Origin: Molossus alvarezi
Lineage: Eukaryota; Chordata; Mammalia; Chiroptera; Molossidae
Assembly (NCBI GenBank): GCA_037176705.1
Contig: CM073898.1
Location: forward strand, 41,008,988-41,072,987
Direction of reading: 5' to 3'
DNA length: 64,000 nucleotides
Part shown: positions 1 to 12,060 of the stretch, piece by piece
Position numbering within the stretch: position 1 is the first letter of the stretch
How the letters are laid out: every line of letters begins with the position of its first letter
Made by a program: the position numbers and the translations under genes
The notes under the pieces: generated by a model
What the model was told of the DNA's origin: nothing
The model's input: the letters and a program-made list of their open reading frames with translations, nothing else
The model's database searches: none

Positions 1-1095
1 CCTTCCTTCATTTGATATCTTAACAAGATTTCAAAAGCCAATTTTAGAGAAAGCCCGAATTGAAGAACCAGACAAAGGACGAAAATCTTAGACAATTTAA
101 AAAATTTAAATATTTATTGTATTTTAACCATTTCTAAGTTAAATACCTTTTATCTACCTTTGGATTCATTACTCAGAACTATTCTGTTTATTCTGTTCAT
201 ACAAAAGTCATGGTTTATCTTATTGTCTAACTTATATTGATGGACAGCCAAGAATTGTGGCATGAACTTTTTTCCAGAGACAGAATGAATTCTCCAGCTG
301 GATTAAAGATGCCCTTCTATGTTGGAATGCTTTATCCTGGTGTTTTTCATGGTTGGTTCAGTTTACCAGAAAAAGGATGCCAGTTGGGTGGCTTTTATAG
401 AAAAGGTGAGCTTCTGCTGGAGACATGGAAAAACCTTTAGCCTGACCTTTGCAGTTCACTGGCTCCTGTATTAGCCTTTCCAAGTCGTCTCCTTTATCTA
501 ACTTTTGCTCCTGTACTCCAGTCCCTTTTCATCTAATTTATAAGATGTACAAAGCATACATCAGTTTGTAATGGTCCCTGTGATTTCAGTATAGATGACT
601 ACTTCTTATGCATTAAATAATGTTCAATAAAACTATGTGTAAATGAAATAAAATGTGACTCTACTGGGGGATTTTAATACTTCAACTATTGCGAGTCTTT
701 CCCCTTTCAATGTATTCTGTCTCACTTGTTCCATTATATTATAGAGACGTGCAAAGTGAAAATTGCCCAGCATATTTTCCCTTCTGAGAGAATAATAGAA
801 AAATCTATGAATTGGTGAGATTATTGGAATGTTTGTTACCTAAGAGCTAGTGTTGCCAGTGGGACCAATGGCGTGTGTGAGAGAGAGATTGAGGGAGGGA
901 GAGAAAGTGGTTAGTATATAATTTATGTAATTAATTTTTATAACATGAAAACAGCCTAGATATCTAGCTAACAAAAGTTCATGTGATTCCTCTGAAGACT
1001 TCTGATCCACAATATTCTTCCTATGAATATAAAACCATGAATGATGGGCAGGTTTGAAATAGTTTGGAATTCATGGATGAAGCTTGTTAGTATTG
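1..1095. other. Upstream non-coding DNA, nothing recognised
   Basis: AT-rich sequence without a convincing exon, RNA gene or repeat that I can name. Short open frames here, for example 67 codons at 237-440, have no recognisable domain and are no longer than expected by chance. A short GA-rich run lies near 880-910. Confidence 0.5.
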
Positions 1096-1105
1096 GTATA
1101 TGCAG

Positions 1106-1373
1106 TATTTTTTTATTTTTTTATTTTTTTATCCTCACTCGAGGATATTTTTCCATTTTTTGTTCAGGTAGAATGGGAGGGAGAGAGAGAAACAGAGAGA
1201 GAGAGAGAGAAATATCGACGTGAAAGGGACACATCGAGTGGCTGCCACCCACACAACCAACCTGGGCCGGGGACAAACTGCAACCGAGATACTTGCCCTT
1301 AGCAGGAACCAAACCCAGGACTCTCTGGACCGCAGGCCGACTCTCTAACCGCTGAACCAAACTGGCCAGGGCA
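1106..1373 (-). mobile_element. Ves-type tRNA-derived SINE (tail type with 'atcctcactcgaggat')
   Basis: On the minus strand it starts with the tRNA-like head 'gccctggccagtttggttca', has a degenerate B box, a CT-rich region (GA-rich as printed) and a tail containing the inverted-repeat motif atcctcactcgaggat. It is flanked by a 10-bp target-site duplication, gtatatgcag, at 1096-1105 and 1374-1383. This is a complete insertion of the bat Ves family. Open frames crossing it are not genes. Confidence 0.93.
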
Positions 1374-1383
1374 GTATATGCAG

Positions 1384-2433
1384 CATTTTAAGAGTTAGTA
1401 TGGTTCTATGTTAGTTTTAGAATGTATTGACCTTAATGGAATAAAAAAACATTTAGTACTTTTCATACAGTCTGATGGCAAGAGGGAAATCTTTCTTTGT
1501 TGACTGTTGAAGGAATAAAAATCTATAAGTTTTAGTGGGTTTGTGCTAACCTGTGGCTATATAGCTTTACACTTTTATTTAAATGAAGTAATAATACATT
1601 AAATAATTATGCCCTTTTATGCAAATTAAGTATGCCCTTTCCATTTTAACCTTTTCTTTTGCAAATTGTCTAGCACCTCCATCCCATCATATTCCAAACT
1701 TAAGGGCACTAATCAAGGATGACCAGTGACAGCAGAATGAGAAAAATCTTTATTGGAGGCCAGTGACAATCCAGAGTACAATAGAAAGGCAAAATGCCTC
1801 TTCAATCAACCCCATAAACATAAGTAAGGTCCCTCAAGTATTCAAATTACATCTCTAAAAAGGTATCAGAAACAGGTAGTGGTGAGAAGACTTCTACGGA
1901 GTTTGAGCAACAGCTATGGTTGATAATGCAACTTCTAAAATTACAGAATATAAATCCAAAGCAGTCTTCTAAACAACAAAACCTGGATTTCTCCTATTTA
2001 ACAAACTTATTTTTGAGGAGGTCACATGTTAGTGGTAGTGATGCGGGGAACTCATGTAAAGGGTTGGAAAGCAGGGGTGGATTTGATAGACATCTGTGAA
2101 AATGCGGAGCTGCAGAGTTAAAGAAAATAGTCAATTATAGAGTTAGTCAACTATATACATAAAAATTGCTATTGTGTACATCTAAGTCAATGGATGTAAA
2201 TATTTGCCCCAGTACTGATAGAAATATTGACAGAACTTTCTTACAGGTGTTTCAGACTAGAAAAATAATACTGGCTTCATCTGCAAGATTTATAGGAAAG
2301 AGTACAAATTTCCAACATGGGATTCTGAGCAAAGAGAGAATGATAGGAATATTTACATTAATAAGGGGGGGAAAGTGTCCTCTGAACAGAAATTGCTTGT
2401 ATTGTCATGAATATAACCAGTATTTTATAAGGG
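1384..2433. other. Unassigned non-coding DNA
   Basis: No exon-like or clearly repetitive sequence that I recognise. It contains short AT-rich runs and a 98-codon open frame at 2166-2462 that runs into the following L1 tail and has no visible domain. Confidence 0.4.
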
Positions 2434-2441
2434 GAAGTCTT

Positions 2442-2657
2442 TTATTTTATTTTTATTTTTAATTGGATTTATTGGGGTGACATTGGTTGATAAAATTACT
2501 TAGGTTTCAAGGATACAGTTCTATAACACATCAGCTGTATATGGCATTGTGTGTTTACTACCCCAAGTCAAGTGTCCTTCCACCACCATTTATCCTCCTT
2601 TTACCCTCTTCTACCTCCCCCTACCTCCTTCCCCTCTAGTAATCGCCAGGTAAAAGA
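2442..2657 (-). mobile_element. 5'-truncated L1 3' end, antisense
   Basis: Begins at its left edge with a T-rich run (the A tail on the minus strand). It continues with the usual L1 3'-UTR complement, including 'gcattgtgtgtttactaccc' and the C-rich block around 2600-2635. An 8-bp direct repeat, gaagtctt, occurs at 2434-2441 and 2658-2665 and is a plausible target-site duplication. Only about 215 bp of the element are present, so it is a strongly 5'-truncated copy. Confidence 0.75.
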
Positions 2658-2665
2658 GAAGTCTT

Positions 2666-4230
2666 AAGAAGAGAATTTGGGGGTGGCTAAGTGACATCAT
2701 TTTAGTAAAACGTGACCAACACTGCAGTATTCATCTATCTGGTGGATGAGGAAGGAAACATCATGGTGAAGCTTTCAAATGAGGAACTGCCTAGTAAGGA
2801 AGACAGCAACTATCTGTTATTAAATAGAGCTCAAACAATCCCATAATCTAGTTCTTGAATCTAGATGGAAAATGTCTGAAGACTGCACCTGGACTCACCA
2901 GCTATTTTTAGGATTCAGAGCAGGGGAAATTGTTTTTATCTTGGGACTTATATTGATCCTGATTTAGTGCTTTGTACTCCAGGGCTCCCAGAAAGAAGTA
3001 ACACTTAAGAGAGACAAGAAGTAACATCATTTCCTGGTCTTGTCCATAATTCCTTTTACTATAGCTCTCCATCAAGGGATAGGAATATAAAGAAGGAAGC
3101 CTTTTCTTCAAATGAGTAATCCAGTAGAATAGTTTCTGGGTTCTTGAAACTCTTGACAGTTACATTAAAGCACTTAGCAATTTGATCTCTCTTGAAATAT
3201 ACCCAAAGACCTTCTGGAAGATGAGAGATCTAATTGCAGTTTAGTCATCCAATAATTCCCAAAAAGCTAGATGAGAATTTTATTCAATAAAGTCGTTTAA
3301 AAGCCTAAAGCGCTTTATGAAAACTGATTAGTTATTTTCTGTTTCTATTACAAACCCCGTAGAGGAGGGGACACAAACCTCCAGGCATGAAATGATTAGC
3401 ATAATTTGAACCTTCAATTTTTTTTCCACCTTTAATATCGTTTACCTGTCTGACCCACTTCCGCCTTTCTTCTCTGTCATAGACCAATTTCCTCTCAGGC
3501 ACCACTGGACTTGAACTCTCAGTTTTCTGAGAAGTCTCAGTTTTTCCTCTGTGACAGAGCTTAAATGGGACCACTTTTCTTTGTAAAAAATTAAGTAGGA
3601 AGAGTTGATTTGTACAAAAGGAACTGTTTTGAACATTGAAGGGGAAATTTAAGTCATTCTATAATGACCAAATGTAGAGTTGACCAAAAGCTAGTAGTAT
3701 GGTTGCAAGATCTTGCCCCATTTTCTTGTCTTAGCCACAATCTTTTTTCATGACCAGATGAAATGACTCAGATTGTATGCTAAGATAGACATAGACTGCC
3801 TCTCTTCTCATACTGAGATTCTTAGGCATTTTTGTTTGTTTTTGATTTTGTATCAGAATGGCCACTTTGGTTATGGGCTCTGTTGAGCTCCTGGTCTGCA
3901 TTATCTCTGATTTTTGACTGTTATCTTTTATAGTTATGTGACTTTTCCTTGAGTATGTGGAGAAAAAAGGTTCATACCTGGCCCCAAATAATGTTTTCTG
4001 TGATTCTGAAGCATCCCACATACCATTTATCATTGTTGTTTGCCCTTTTTAATTTTATTTGAGCTCTAGAGCCATTGGGGTTTCATATTTTCTTGCATTC
4101 TGAATTTCTGTCCTGTCCAGTCTACTGGAAGAATCTGTAGAGGTGAGTTATTAAGATTATTTCTACCGGTAACACTTCACTTCTCATCAAAGTTAGCAAT
4201 GCAGTTCAGCCTCAGTCAGTTTTTCAGTAG
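2666..4230. other. Unassigned DNA with short open frames on the minus strand
   Basis: No repeat family is recognised with confidence. On the minus strand several open frames of 64-100 codons lie close together between 3332 and 4033 in different frames. They lack a shared reading frame, splice-site support or a domain I can name. They could be remnants of an old retrocopy or retroelement, or chance. Confidence 0.35.
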
Positions 4231-4291
4231 GTGGCCTCAGGCATGATGCCTGCTTTTATTTTTATTTATTACTTATTATTTATTTATTTTG

Positions 4292-4293
<2 letters not shown>

Positions 4294-4322
<29 letters not shown>
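4294..4322. repeat. (TG)n microsatellite
   Basis: About 14 uninterrupted TG units, preceded at 4255-4290 by an imperfect TTTA/TTAT-rich tract. Likely length-polymorphic. Confidence 0.95.
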
Positions 4323-4325
<3 letters not shown>

Positions 4326-4669
4326 TCTTGCAATGGTTAAAAGACCTTTTCCTATTATAAAGCTGTTGCTGCATTTTAGATTGTCTGAGGACATCTTTAG
4401 CTGTTACCAGCTTGATACTGATGTCAAGGTTTTGCTCAATGAATATGCACATAGATATTGCTGCTTACTTCCCCAGATCTTAGAAACTTAAATTAATTTT
4501 ATAATCTTGCCATAATTTCCACATATGGCATTCAGCAAAAGAAAAAAAATCATATTTTTCTTTGGCCAGATGATATGTGAAATGCCTACTAGATCCCTAT
4601 AGAAATATTAAGTAGGAAAGTAAATATAGAAGCTTGAAATTCACTGCATTGATCAAAACTGTTTCAGCT

Positions 4670-5205
4670 TTTACTTTTCAAAGGCAGCAGCAACAATCTC
4701 TCCCATCCCACAAACTCTTCTCTATTTTGATCTTGACAGTACACCCATCTAGAAGTGGGGCTATGTCTCTTCTGAATATTGGCAGGTTTATGACTTGCTT
4801 GTAATCAATTGTGTGGGGTGAATGTGGTGCACATGACTTCCGAGGCTGGATGAGAAAAGGCAATGCAATTCTGCCTGTTCCTTAGAACACTCACTCGCAA
4901 TGCCCTGAGCCACCAGGTGAAAAGTCCCAATACCCTGAGGCTGACATGCCCTGAGGAAGTCAAGACACAGTCATTGGTCTTGGTCTTCTAGTCCAAACAC
5001 GTGAGTGATCAAACTGTCAGATGATTCCAGCCCTCAGGCTACAAGTGATCCCCAGCCTGCAAATCATCCCAGCAGGGGTACACCTTCCTCTCTGTGCCCC
5101 TTCTAAGCTTTGGATGCACAGAATACGTGAGCATAATAACATGGCTGTTGTTTTATGTCACTAAATTTGGAGTGTCTATCACTCTAAATGGTAACTGAAA
5201 CAACG
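4670..5205 (+). mobile_element. Ancient LTR, ERVL/MaLR-like (solo)
   Basis: The right part, around 5130-5200, reads 'aacatggctgttgttttatg' followed by a tract like 'tcactaaatttggagtg' and ends in 'gtaactgaaacaa'. This resembles the 3' end of mammalian ERVL-type LTRs (ttgttttaagccactaagtt and relatives). The middle is much diverged, so subfamily and left border are uncertain. Confidence 0.45.
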
Positions 5206-6292
5206 AGGGGTATAAAATGTATAAACCTACATTTCCTTTAAAGCCTAGATGGAATGAAAGTGTCAGCAGAGACAGACTAAGCAAAGTAGATTAAGAAGGA
5301 AAAGCCAGTGGGCTAGAAGGAGCACTGGGCAAGTGTGGTGTCATGGAAGTCCAAGGAAGAGAACTGAGATTGGAAGTGATAGATATTTTTTGGTGCTGAG
5401 ACCATGAGTATGATTGCCATTTCCTCCCTTCCCTCGGAGTGATTGACTTCAGTGAATAACTTAAGTAGGAGTGAAGAAAAAAAATCCTTGAAGTTGAGAG
5501 GTCAAATTAATAAGGACTTTTAAGTATATTTTGAAATGCTACTTAAAATAGTTCATTGGACTTCAGATCATTATGCTTAGTACCAGGATCTTCTGGTTGT
5601 GATTTTCATTATTTATGTGCAATCCAAATGAGAGCGAGCCAAGTGCTTCCCATCCTTGCAAGATCTAGGTAAAATTAATTTAAACCTTGTTCCTAAAATT
5701 TCCATGTGTTTTCAGGGACTTTTGTTCTCACGGAGTACATCTGAAACTGGGCTTTTTCATGTGTCATCTCTGATTTGAGTCATTCTGTTCAGTTATAGAA
5801 CATGGACTATTCCATTTATACACTCATACAAACTAAAAAGAATGTTAGGAAGGTAAGAGAGGAGTTGAAATTAGAGAAATCCAAATAACTTTGAGTGAAA
5901 TAGTAGACAATATTATTCCTGAAGTCCTCTGTCCATCCATGGTGACCTCTTTCCTGATCCAACATCCAGCCTCCAACCCACACTCTGATTGAGCTCTTTT
6001 CCCCGTTCTGGTTGCTTCCTCCTCTCCCGCTCTTGGAAAACTCCAAGAACTTCACACGTTTTCTCAAGTGTGCAGAGCAATTTTCCCTTCAAGGCGTCAG
6101 CAAATAAAATTCTCTTTCATAGAAAAGGGTGTGGTTATGAATAGACAGAAAATAAACTCTGTTCTTACTTTTGACTCATTTTTAATGTTTTTCCTCAGGT
6201 TTCTAGTTACTTTACTCAGAAAGGTATCTTCTGAATATAACATATTTGAAAATATCTCTATTTTGCCATTATACATAAGGGTAACTTGACTG
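5206..6292. other. Unassigned non-coding DNA
   Basis: AT-rich, no recognised exon or repeat. The 83-codon minus frame at 5816-6067 and its neighbours have no domain and no conservation that I can judge. Confidence 0.4.
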
Positions 6293-6304
6293 TTTAGCAT
6301 TCTT

Positions 6305-6401
6305 TTTTTTTTTGGTCCTGCCCCTAGGGGGAACCAAACCCAGGACTGTCTGGTACGCAGGCGCGTGCTCCAACCGCTGAGCCAAACCAGCCAGAGCTAT
6401 A
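6305..6401 (-). mobile_element. Short Ves SINE (tRNA-like head only)
   Basis: Contains only the tRNA-related half on the minus strand: gctctggctggtttggctca, A-box region and the B-box area, directly joined to a short T run (the A tail). It is flanked by a perfect 12-bp repeat, tttagcattctt, at 6293-6304 and 6402-6413. The body between the tRNA part and the tail is absent, so this is an internally shortened or head-only SINE that nevertheless inserted as a complete unit. Confidence 0.9.
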
Positions 6402-6721
6402 TTTAGCATTCTTAAGTCGCAGTCATTTTATTTACAACTCTGTGATTGATACTCCTTTCTTTTTTAATTTTCATTTAGTGTCATAGAGAAGAATCTTTGA
6501 GGCTCATCTAATTTTGCAGGTAATAATTTCTGTCCTGATAGAAGTTTTTTCTTCCCTCTGAAGTTTATTATCTGTCTTTTCATTTGAGTTCTAAAACAAT
6601 TTTGTTTTTGTATATAACAAAATTTGTTTTTTCAGATGTAACACATTTTATAGTTTTATCCTGGTTTATAATTTATATCATGTTATTTCTCTCTTTCTTT
6701 TTGGTCCAAGAGAATTTATTT

Positions 6722-7195
6722 CTAGAATGCTTTGTGGTGGTCAAAATAATGATCCCCCCAACCCCCTCAGATGTCTAGGTTCTAATCCCTGGACCCTGAA
6801 TATTTTACCTTACATAGCAACAAGTTCTTGCAGATGTGATTACATTAAGGATCATGAGATGAGAAGAGCATTCTGGATTATCTGGGTGAGCTCAAAGTAT
6901 TCACAAGGGTCCTTACAAGAAGAATCAGGAGGGTCAGAGTGGGAGAATATGGAAAGATGCTACACTGCTGGCTTTGAAGATGGAGCATGGGACCATAAGC
7001 CCAGCAATGCAGGTAGCCTGTAGAAGCTAGAAAAGTCAAAGGAATGAATTCTCCCCTACAGCTTCTAGAAGGAACACAGCCCTACTGACATTTTGATTTT
7101 AAGATTTCTAACCTCCAGCCCTATAATAGAATACATTTGTATTATTTAAGTCATAATTGTGTGTTATTTTATTAAATAGTAATAGGAAGTTAATA
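6722..7195 (+). mobile_element. MaLR-like solo LTR
   Basis: Strong resemblance to the mammalian repeat with the sequence 'ggtcaaaataatgatccccc ... tgcagatgtgattacattaa ... ggattatctgggtgagctca ... tcacaagggtccttacaaga ... aacctccagccctataatag ... taataggaagttaatacata'. These blocks occur in the expected order over about 470 bp. The family name is from memory, and subfamily assignment needs a repeat library. Confidence 0.7.
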
Positions 7196-7658
7196 CATAG
7201 TATTTTTAGTTTCATAGGTTAAAATGTCTTCTTTAATTTTGTTATACATATGAATCAAAGAATTTTTAGAATGATTTTCTGTTTATTGTAGTAAATTTAT
7301 TTTTCAAAGAAGGTAGTTTTGATTTATGAAAGAAGAAATATAGTTTAAATTATAGGAACTTTCCTTAAGTATGGTCCTTTTTCTCAGTTTGGTCATCCAC
7401 AGAGAGCTATCTATGCTTTCCAAGTCTTGTTTTATGGCCAAATAGAAATGGATATGGTTTCTGTTAACCTGATATGATTTCCTACTGTTTAGACCAAGTG
7501 GTAAATGGAAAAAGTTACAATATAATAGTGTAACTTTGATATCTTCCCTAATCTCAAGGTTTCTGGAATAATTCTTTCCTCTATCATAGAAATAAAGTAA
7601 CTCAAACTCCCACCCAACGTGAGTACAGATAATGTAGCCGGTTTTTAAATAATTTCTG

Positions 7659-7853
7659 GCCCTGCCACATGGCTCAGTGGATTGAGTGTCATCCCATGGA
7701 CTGAGAGGTCCCGATTTGTCTCCTGGGTAGGGCACATGCCCAGGTGCAGGCTAGATCCCAAGTAGGGGGCATGCAGGAGGCAGCTGGTTGATATATCTAC
7801 CTCTCTCCCTCCCCCCTCTGTAAAAAAAATCAATAAAAACATATTTAAAAATT
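7659..7853 (+). mobile_element. Ves SINE (tail type 'aatcaataaaaacatattta')
   Basis: Head 'gccctgccacatggctcagt', then the B-box region, 'agggcacatgcccaggtgca', a CT-rich block and an A-rich tail with an AATAAA motif. It has a perfect 11-bp target-site duplication, aataatttctg, at 7648-7658 and 7854-7864. Confidence 0.93.
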
Positions 7854-7984
7854 AATAATTTCTGAAGTCCAAATAAGTGCTTACACATTTTTGTCATCTC
7901 TCACTATGAATCATTTAGAGAATAATTACTCAGTAGCTAGAGTGTTCTTGAAATGTAGATAGTATCATGTCATTTCCTTGTGTA

Positions 7985-8725
7985 AATTCCTCAGGGATTC
8001 ATTTCAGTTAGGAAAAGAAAAAAATTAAACTCACAAACTTCAGCATTATCTGTCCTCTGCCAACCTCTCCAGGATCATTTGCTGCTATCATCATCTCTCA
8101 TCATCATCCTTTTGGGGTCTTAAACACTTCAAGGTTATTTCTACCTCAGGACTTGACATAAACCCTTCCCTTCATGAAATGTTCTTCCTTACCCACTTCT
8201 GCCTTCTAATGGGTCTTCATCCTTCAGATCTTAATTAATTAGTTAATTAGTTAATTAATAATTTGTTAATCCTCACCTTAGGATATTTTTTCTATTGATT
8301 TTTAGAGAGAGTGGAAGGGAGGAAGGGATGGGGGAAGAGAGAGAGAGAGAGAGACAGAGAGGGAGGGATATCAATGTGAGAGAGTCATATCAATTGGTTA
8401 CCTCCCACATGTACCCTGATCAGAGCCAGGGATTGAACCTGCAACCCAGCTACCTGCCCTTGACTAGAAATCAAACCTGTGACCCTTCAGTGCTTGGGGC
8501 TGATGCTCCAACTGCTGAGCCACACCAGCTAGGGTCAGGTCTCATTTTAAGTGTCATTCCCTCAAGGTCATCCCATGACCTTGCCTACCAGTTGAAATTA
8601 GCTCCACATGTTACAACTTCTAGTAGAATCTTATAAATTCTATTGGTGATTATTTAATGCCTGTCCCCTCCAAATGGCTATAAGTTTTAAGAATGCAAAG
8701 GCTCTGTCTTTTGTTACAGTTTATC
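7985..8725 (+). mobile_element. L2 fragment, interrupted by a SINE
   Basis: The left part (7985-8231) and the right part (8535-8725) read as one L2-like sequence: 'cctctgccaacctctccagg ... aaatgttcttccttacccac ... cttcatccttcag', then after the SINE 'tcaggtctcattttaagtgt ... ctccctcaaggtcat'-like and 'aaggctctgtctttt'. This is the typical layout of an L2 3' region. The Ves SINE at 8232-8534 splits it. Confidence 0.7.
8232..8534 (-). mobile_element. Ves SINE inserted into L2
   Basis: Minus-strand SINE ending at its head in 'accagctagggt'. It has a GA-rich body and the tail motif 'atcctcaccttaggatattt', followed by an expanded TTAA-rich simple tail at 8232-8266. An imperfect 8-bp duplication, tcagatct / tcaggtct, flanks it, and the surrounding L2 continues across the insertion, which fixes the order of events. 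Confidence 0.88.
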
Positions 8726-10867
8726 TCATGAGCCAACCTCAATAGTTGAGTGATTACATCTCAACTATTCGGGCTTCTCTGTGATGATTTCTGGCCATTT
8801 CATTTCACGCTCTGTTCTATTCCATTAATTTGTCTTAGCCTCAGAATATGAAAACCACCTCCCATCTTTTTCATTCCCCATGTCAGTGCTAAAGGAAGGC
8901 TGATACCAGGTTGCAGGTTTGGTCTTTTTAAACATCATTTGTACATTGAAAATATTTATTGAGCAACTATATGCTATTCTACATGTTTAGTAGTTCTCTC
9001 TTAGTGTGGGAGCAAGCTGCAGAGTTGCCAGCTCATTGCTTCATGAGGCCTTGGAGTGCCAATGATATGTTGATGCAATGCCTCAATTTCACGTTTAAGC
9101 CTAGCTTCCAAATTTCACAGGGCAGTGGTAGTAATTGGTCAGTGTTTTCTCTACTGCATCCATCTTTTAAAAGAGGATGTTTGACATTGGTACTTCATGT
9201 CTTCCTTCAATGTAATTCTATCTGTACTACTTTTAACAGAAATGTCTCCAAGTTTCATGTACATGGCCTATAATTCATGTTTACTTTCTGGTGCTAATGT
9301 AGAATTATTTTCCTCTTCCCCCTTTAAAAAATATTCTATTAGGCATTGCAATTAGAATTTGAAAGCAAGAATATAAAAATCTGCCCTTGTCATTATTTTG
9401 CCCAGAAGCTGAACAATGATTTCTTCACCAATCTATGGTCTCCTTATGCTCTATCTTGTCCATTGTCTATCAGTTTATTTTTGTTTCAGGTAGGAACTGC
9501 ATTCCAAGAAATTATGACATATATTAAAAATTCAAGAGTATCCATATAACATGAAATATCTTGTAATGTATTGTCCAGCTAGCCTCAGAGGCAGATTTTA
9601 TGACTCTAGTAACATTTGCATTTCATAGTTGCTTGAGTACCCTTGTGAAATGGATGAGCACTGCTGTGAACACTTCACACTGTTGATTCACTCCAACACA
9701 TTGACATTGGAATGTTCATCACCTGTATCAAAGCAATTCAGCATTGCTAACTTCACTTCTAGGAAATGGGATTGTTGTGGCCTTCTCCATAACTTGGAAG
9801 AAGAGAGGAGAGAGAATGCGAGGTATGAAAGATTGCTGAAATTTCTCCATTTTAGAAGTGAATTCAAGTGCCGTCAGGTAAAATCCAACCACATAGGTGT
9901 GAAAATACGGAACACTAAGATGTGGATAATATTTAGATATAAAATGAGATTACTCTGTTAAAAAAGGTATCCTCAAAATAGAGTTGTTCTTTTGCACTAT
10001 TTCATTGGGGAATAATCTTGGAAGGAAGAACTTCCAAAACTAGTTATGGCTATTATCCATTAGATTAGAATGACTTCATAAGAGTAGCTTTATAAGTATC
10101 CTCTTAGACATCTTTGAAAATGAGTAATTTTTCTCTTATATGCCCGAGACAGTAAATAAAGCATGGTCTTTCAAGAACTGAGACCAATACGATATATCAT
10201 TAATTTTATCCAATTGCTTCCTGAAGTAGTCCCAATTATATGATTATTTTTCTCACTTAGTATAGCTCTCAGAACACAGAATATAAGCAATGTTGTATTT
10301 CATTTTCCACCAAGAAAAAAGGGAGTATATTTGATACAATCATATTATTTGGATCCTCTATATTTAAAAATATATATATTCCTTTAAACTATGAAGTACC
10401 TACATTCTACTGGTTATCTACTTATCTTCCCTTAGGACTTAAAAAAAAATGAATGTGATGATATATCATTAATTTCCATTTATAGATAATACACATGGAT
10501 TTTTCTTTGTCATGGTTAATAAAACATTTCAGAGGTCTAACATAAAATATTAATTACTCTCACTTTTCTTATTCCACATTCTGAGATAACCCAGTATAAT
10601 CACTATTAGGATGGTATCTATCTCCCACATCATTTTTGATGTTTATAGCAATAAAATTAATATAAACACATGAAGAATTTGTGAAAATAGCCAAAGTATC
10701 AAAAATGAACTACATCTATTGTAAAATTACTACAGTCAAAAGAATATGGTATTGACTGAGGAACATACCTTTACATATTCACCACTCAGATTCTGTGTGG
10801 CTATCACATAGGAGTGTTTAGTGTTAGCCTCCTGCTCAAGTTTCCAGTGATTCTCCATTATCTGTGG
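8726..10867. other. Unassigned non-coding DNA
   Basis: No recognised repeat or exon in about 2.1 kb. A 104-codon frame (8959-9273) and a 110-codon frame (9629-9961), both on the + strand, have no motif that I recognise and no splice context. I treat them as chance open frames. Confidence 0.4.
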
Positions 10868-11078
10868 TAGTGCCGTCCAACAGAACTTTCTATGATGTTG
10901 GAAATATTCTAGAACGTGTGCTGTCCAGTATGGCAGCCCCGAGCTCCATGTAGCTAATGGGCATTTGAAACTTGGCTCATGAAACTGAGGTACTGATTTT
11001 TTTTTATTGTGCTTAATTTCAATTAATGGTCACATGTGGTTTATGGCTACTGTACTGGGCAGCACAGTTCTATAGTGC
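10868..11078 (+). mobile_element. Non-autonomous DNA transposon, hAT-like (same family as 44864-47711)
   Basis: Starts 'agtgccgtccaacagaactt', followed by 'tctatgatgttggaaatatt', and ends 'ggctactgtactgggcagca' and 'cagttctatagtgc'. The two ends are loosely inverted copies of each other. The same sequence, further diverged, appears in split form at 44864-44971 and 47651-47711, which supports its being an interspersed element. Confidence 0.7.
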
Positions 11079-11536
11079 TAAATCCAAACTCCTTATCAAG
11101 CATTTAAAATCCTTCCTAATTCTAAGACAACCGGACCTCTAGCCCTATAGGGTTTAAGAATAAAAACTGAAAGAGGGTGGTGATGTAAACACACAAAAGG
11201 AAAGCCTAGAAGCATGATTTACATGACACATGGGACAACTGGTCTCAGTTGATGATTACATCATCAACGCTATTCTTATTGAAAGCACAGTATCTGCTTA
11301 AAAATCAATTAAGTGGTTCCCTTTCTGCCTTTTCTAGCTTGTGCTTTTTTTGATTACTGCAGGCGTGTTAGTTGGGGGGAAAGAGGATACGTGTGTGAAT
11401 ATAGAGTGTGAATACAGTCTTTGATCAATTAACCGTTTATGATGCTTGTATTAGGGTAATGGACAGGGTGGGACTAACACGACTTTTGGCTGGCCAATAT
11501 TAGGTTATACCGTTACTGGAGTATTGTATTTCTCCA

Positions 11537-12060
11537 TTGCTAGTGGGAGTGGGGTTTTGGGACATGACAGAAATAAGCATTTCTGGAGGCTCCCATGAGA
11601 GAATGAGATGTGGTAAAAGGCTTTATTTTTATGAAGTTATTTTCCTTGGTTTCCAAAGTCCCGTTTCCCTTGAGCTAGTCCTGGCCTTCAGTAGAACTAG
11701 AAGCAAAACCTGTGTCCAGAGTTTCCATTCCATGGTGGAGTTGGGTCCAGCATAGAATCAGACATCAGGCTAGATTCAGTCCATCAGTCCAATGTGTGGA
11801 GTCCACATGCCTGTGGGCCACATGGGCAAATGCAGGGGAGCATGCCCCCTGCAACGGGAGTCCCAAGAGAACAAGAGGGCCAAGAGCCAAGAGAGGGAAC
11901 TTCCTTTGTGCAGGAGCTTATGTATCTCAGATTTTGAGCCCTTGCAGTGGCCACTCCTATTCTGACCAATTACTTGTTTCCAGGTGTGACTGATAGGTAA
12001 GCATCTTCCCATGTCACTCAGACCTTACTGGACAGGAGTCTAAACTGCCTTTGTCCAGTC
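11537..12060 (-). mobile_element. Possible endogenous retroviral LTR, antisense
   Basis: Read on the minus strand this block has a TATA-like atacataag (complement of 11918-11926) and, about 300 bp downstream, a polyadenylation motif AATAAA (complement of 11622-11627). Together with its higher GC content than its flanks, this gives it LTR-like organisation. I cannot name a family, and I see no retroviral gene beside it. It could also be another kind of unclassified repeat. Confidence 0.35.

Noticed and set aside
1121..1360. Open frames across the SINEs (also 8295-8636, 19886-20193, 45295-45577, 54705-54968, 55082-55315, 59318-59578)
   Set aside because: They translate the tRNA-like head and GA/CT-rich body of Ves SINEs; the same peptides recur at every copy.
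3332..4033. Several minus-strand frames of 64-100 codons, considered as an old processed gene
   Set aside because: No shared frame, no poly(A) track or target-site duplication seen, and no recognisable protein.
7304..7735. A 143-codon minus-strand open frame
   Set aside because: It runs from the head of a SINE into unrelated AT-rich DNA. No domain, and its start lies inside the repeat.
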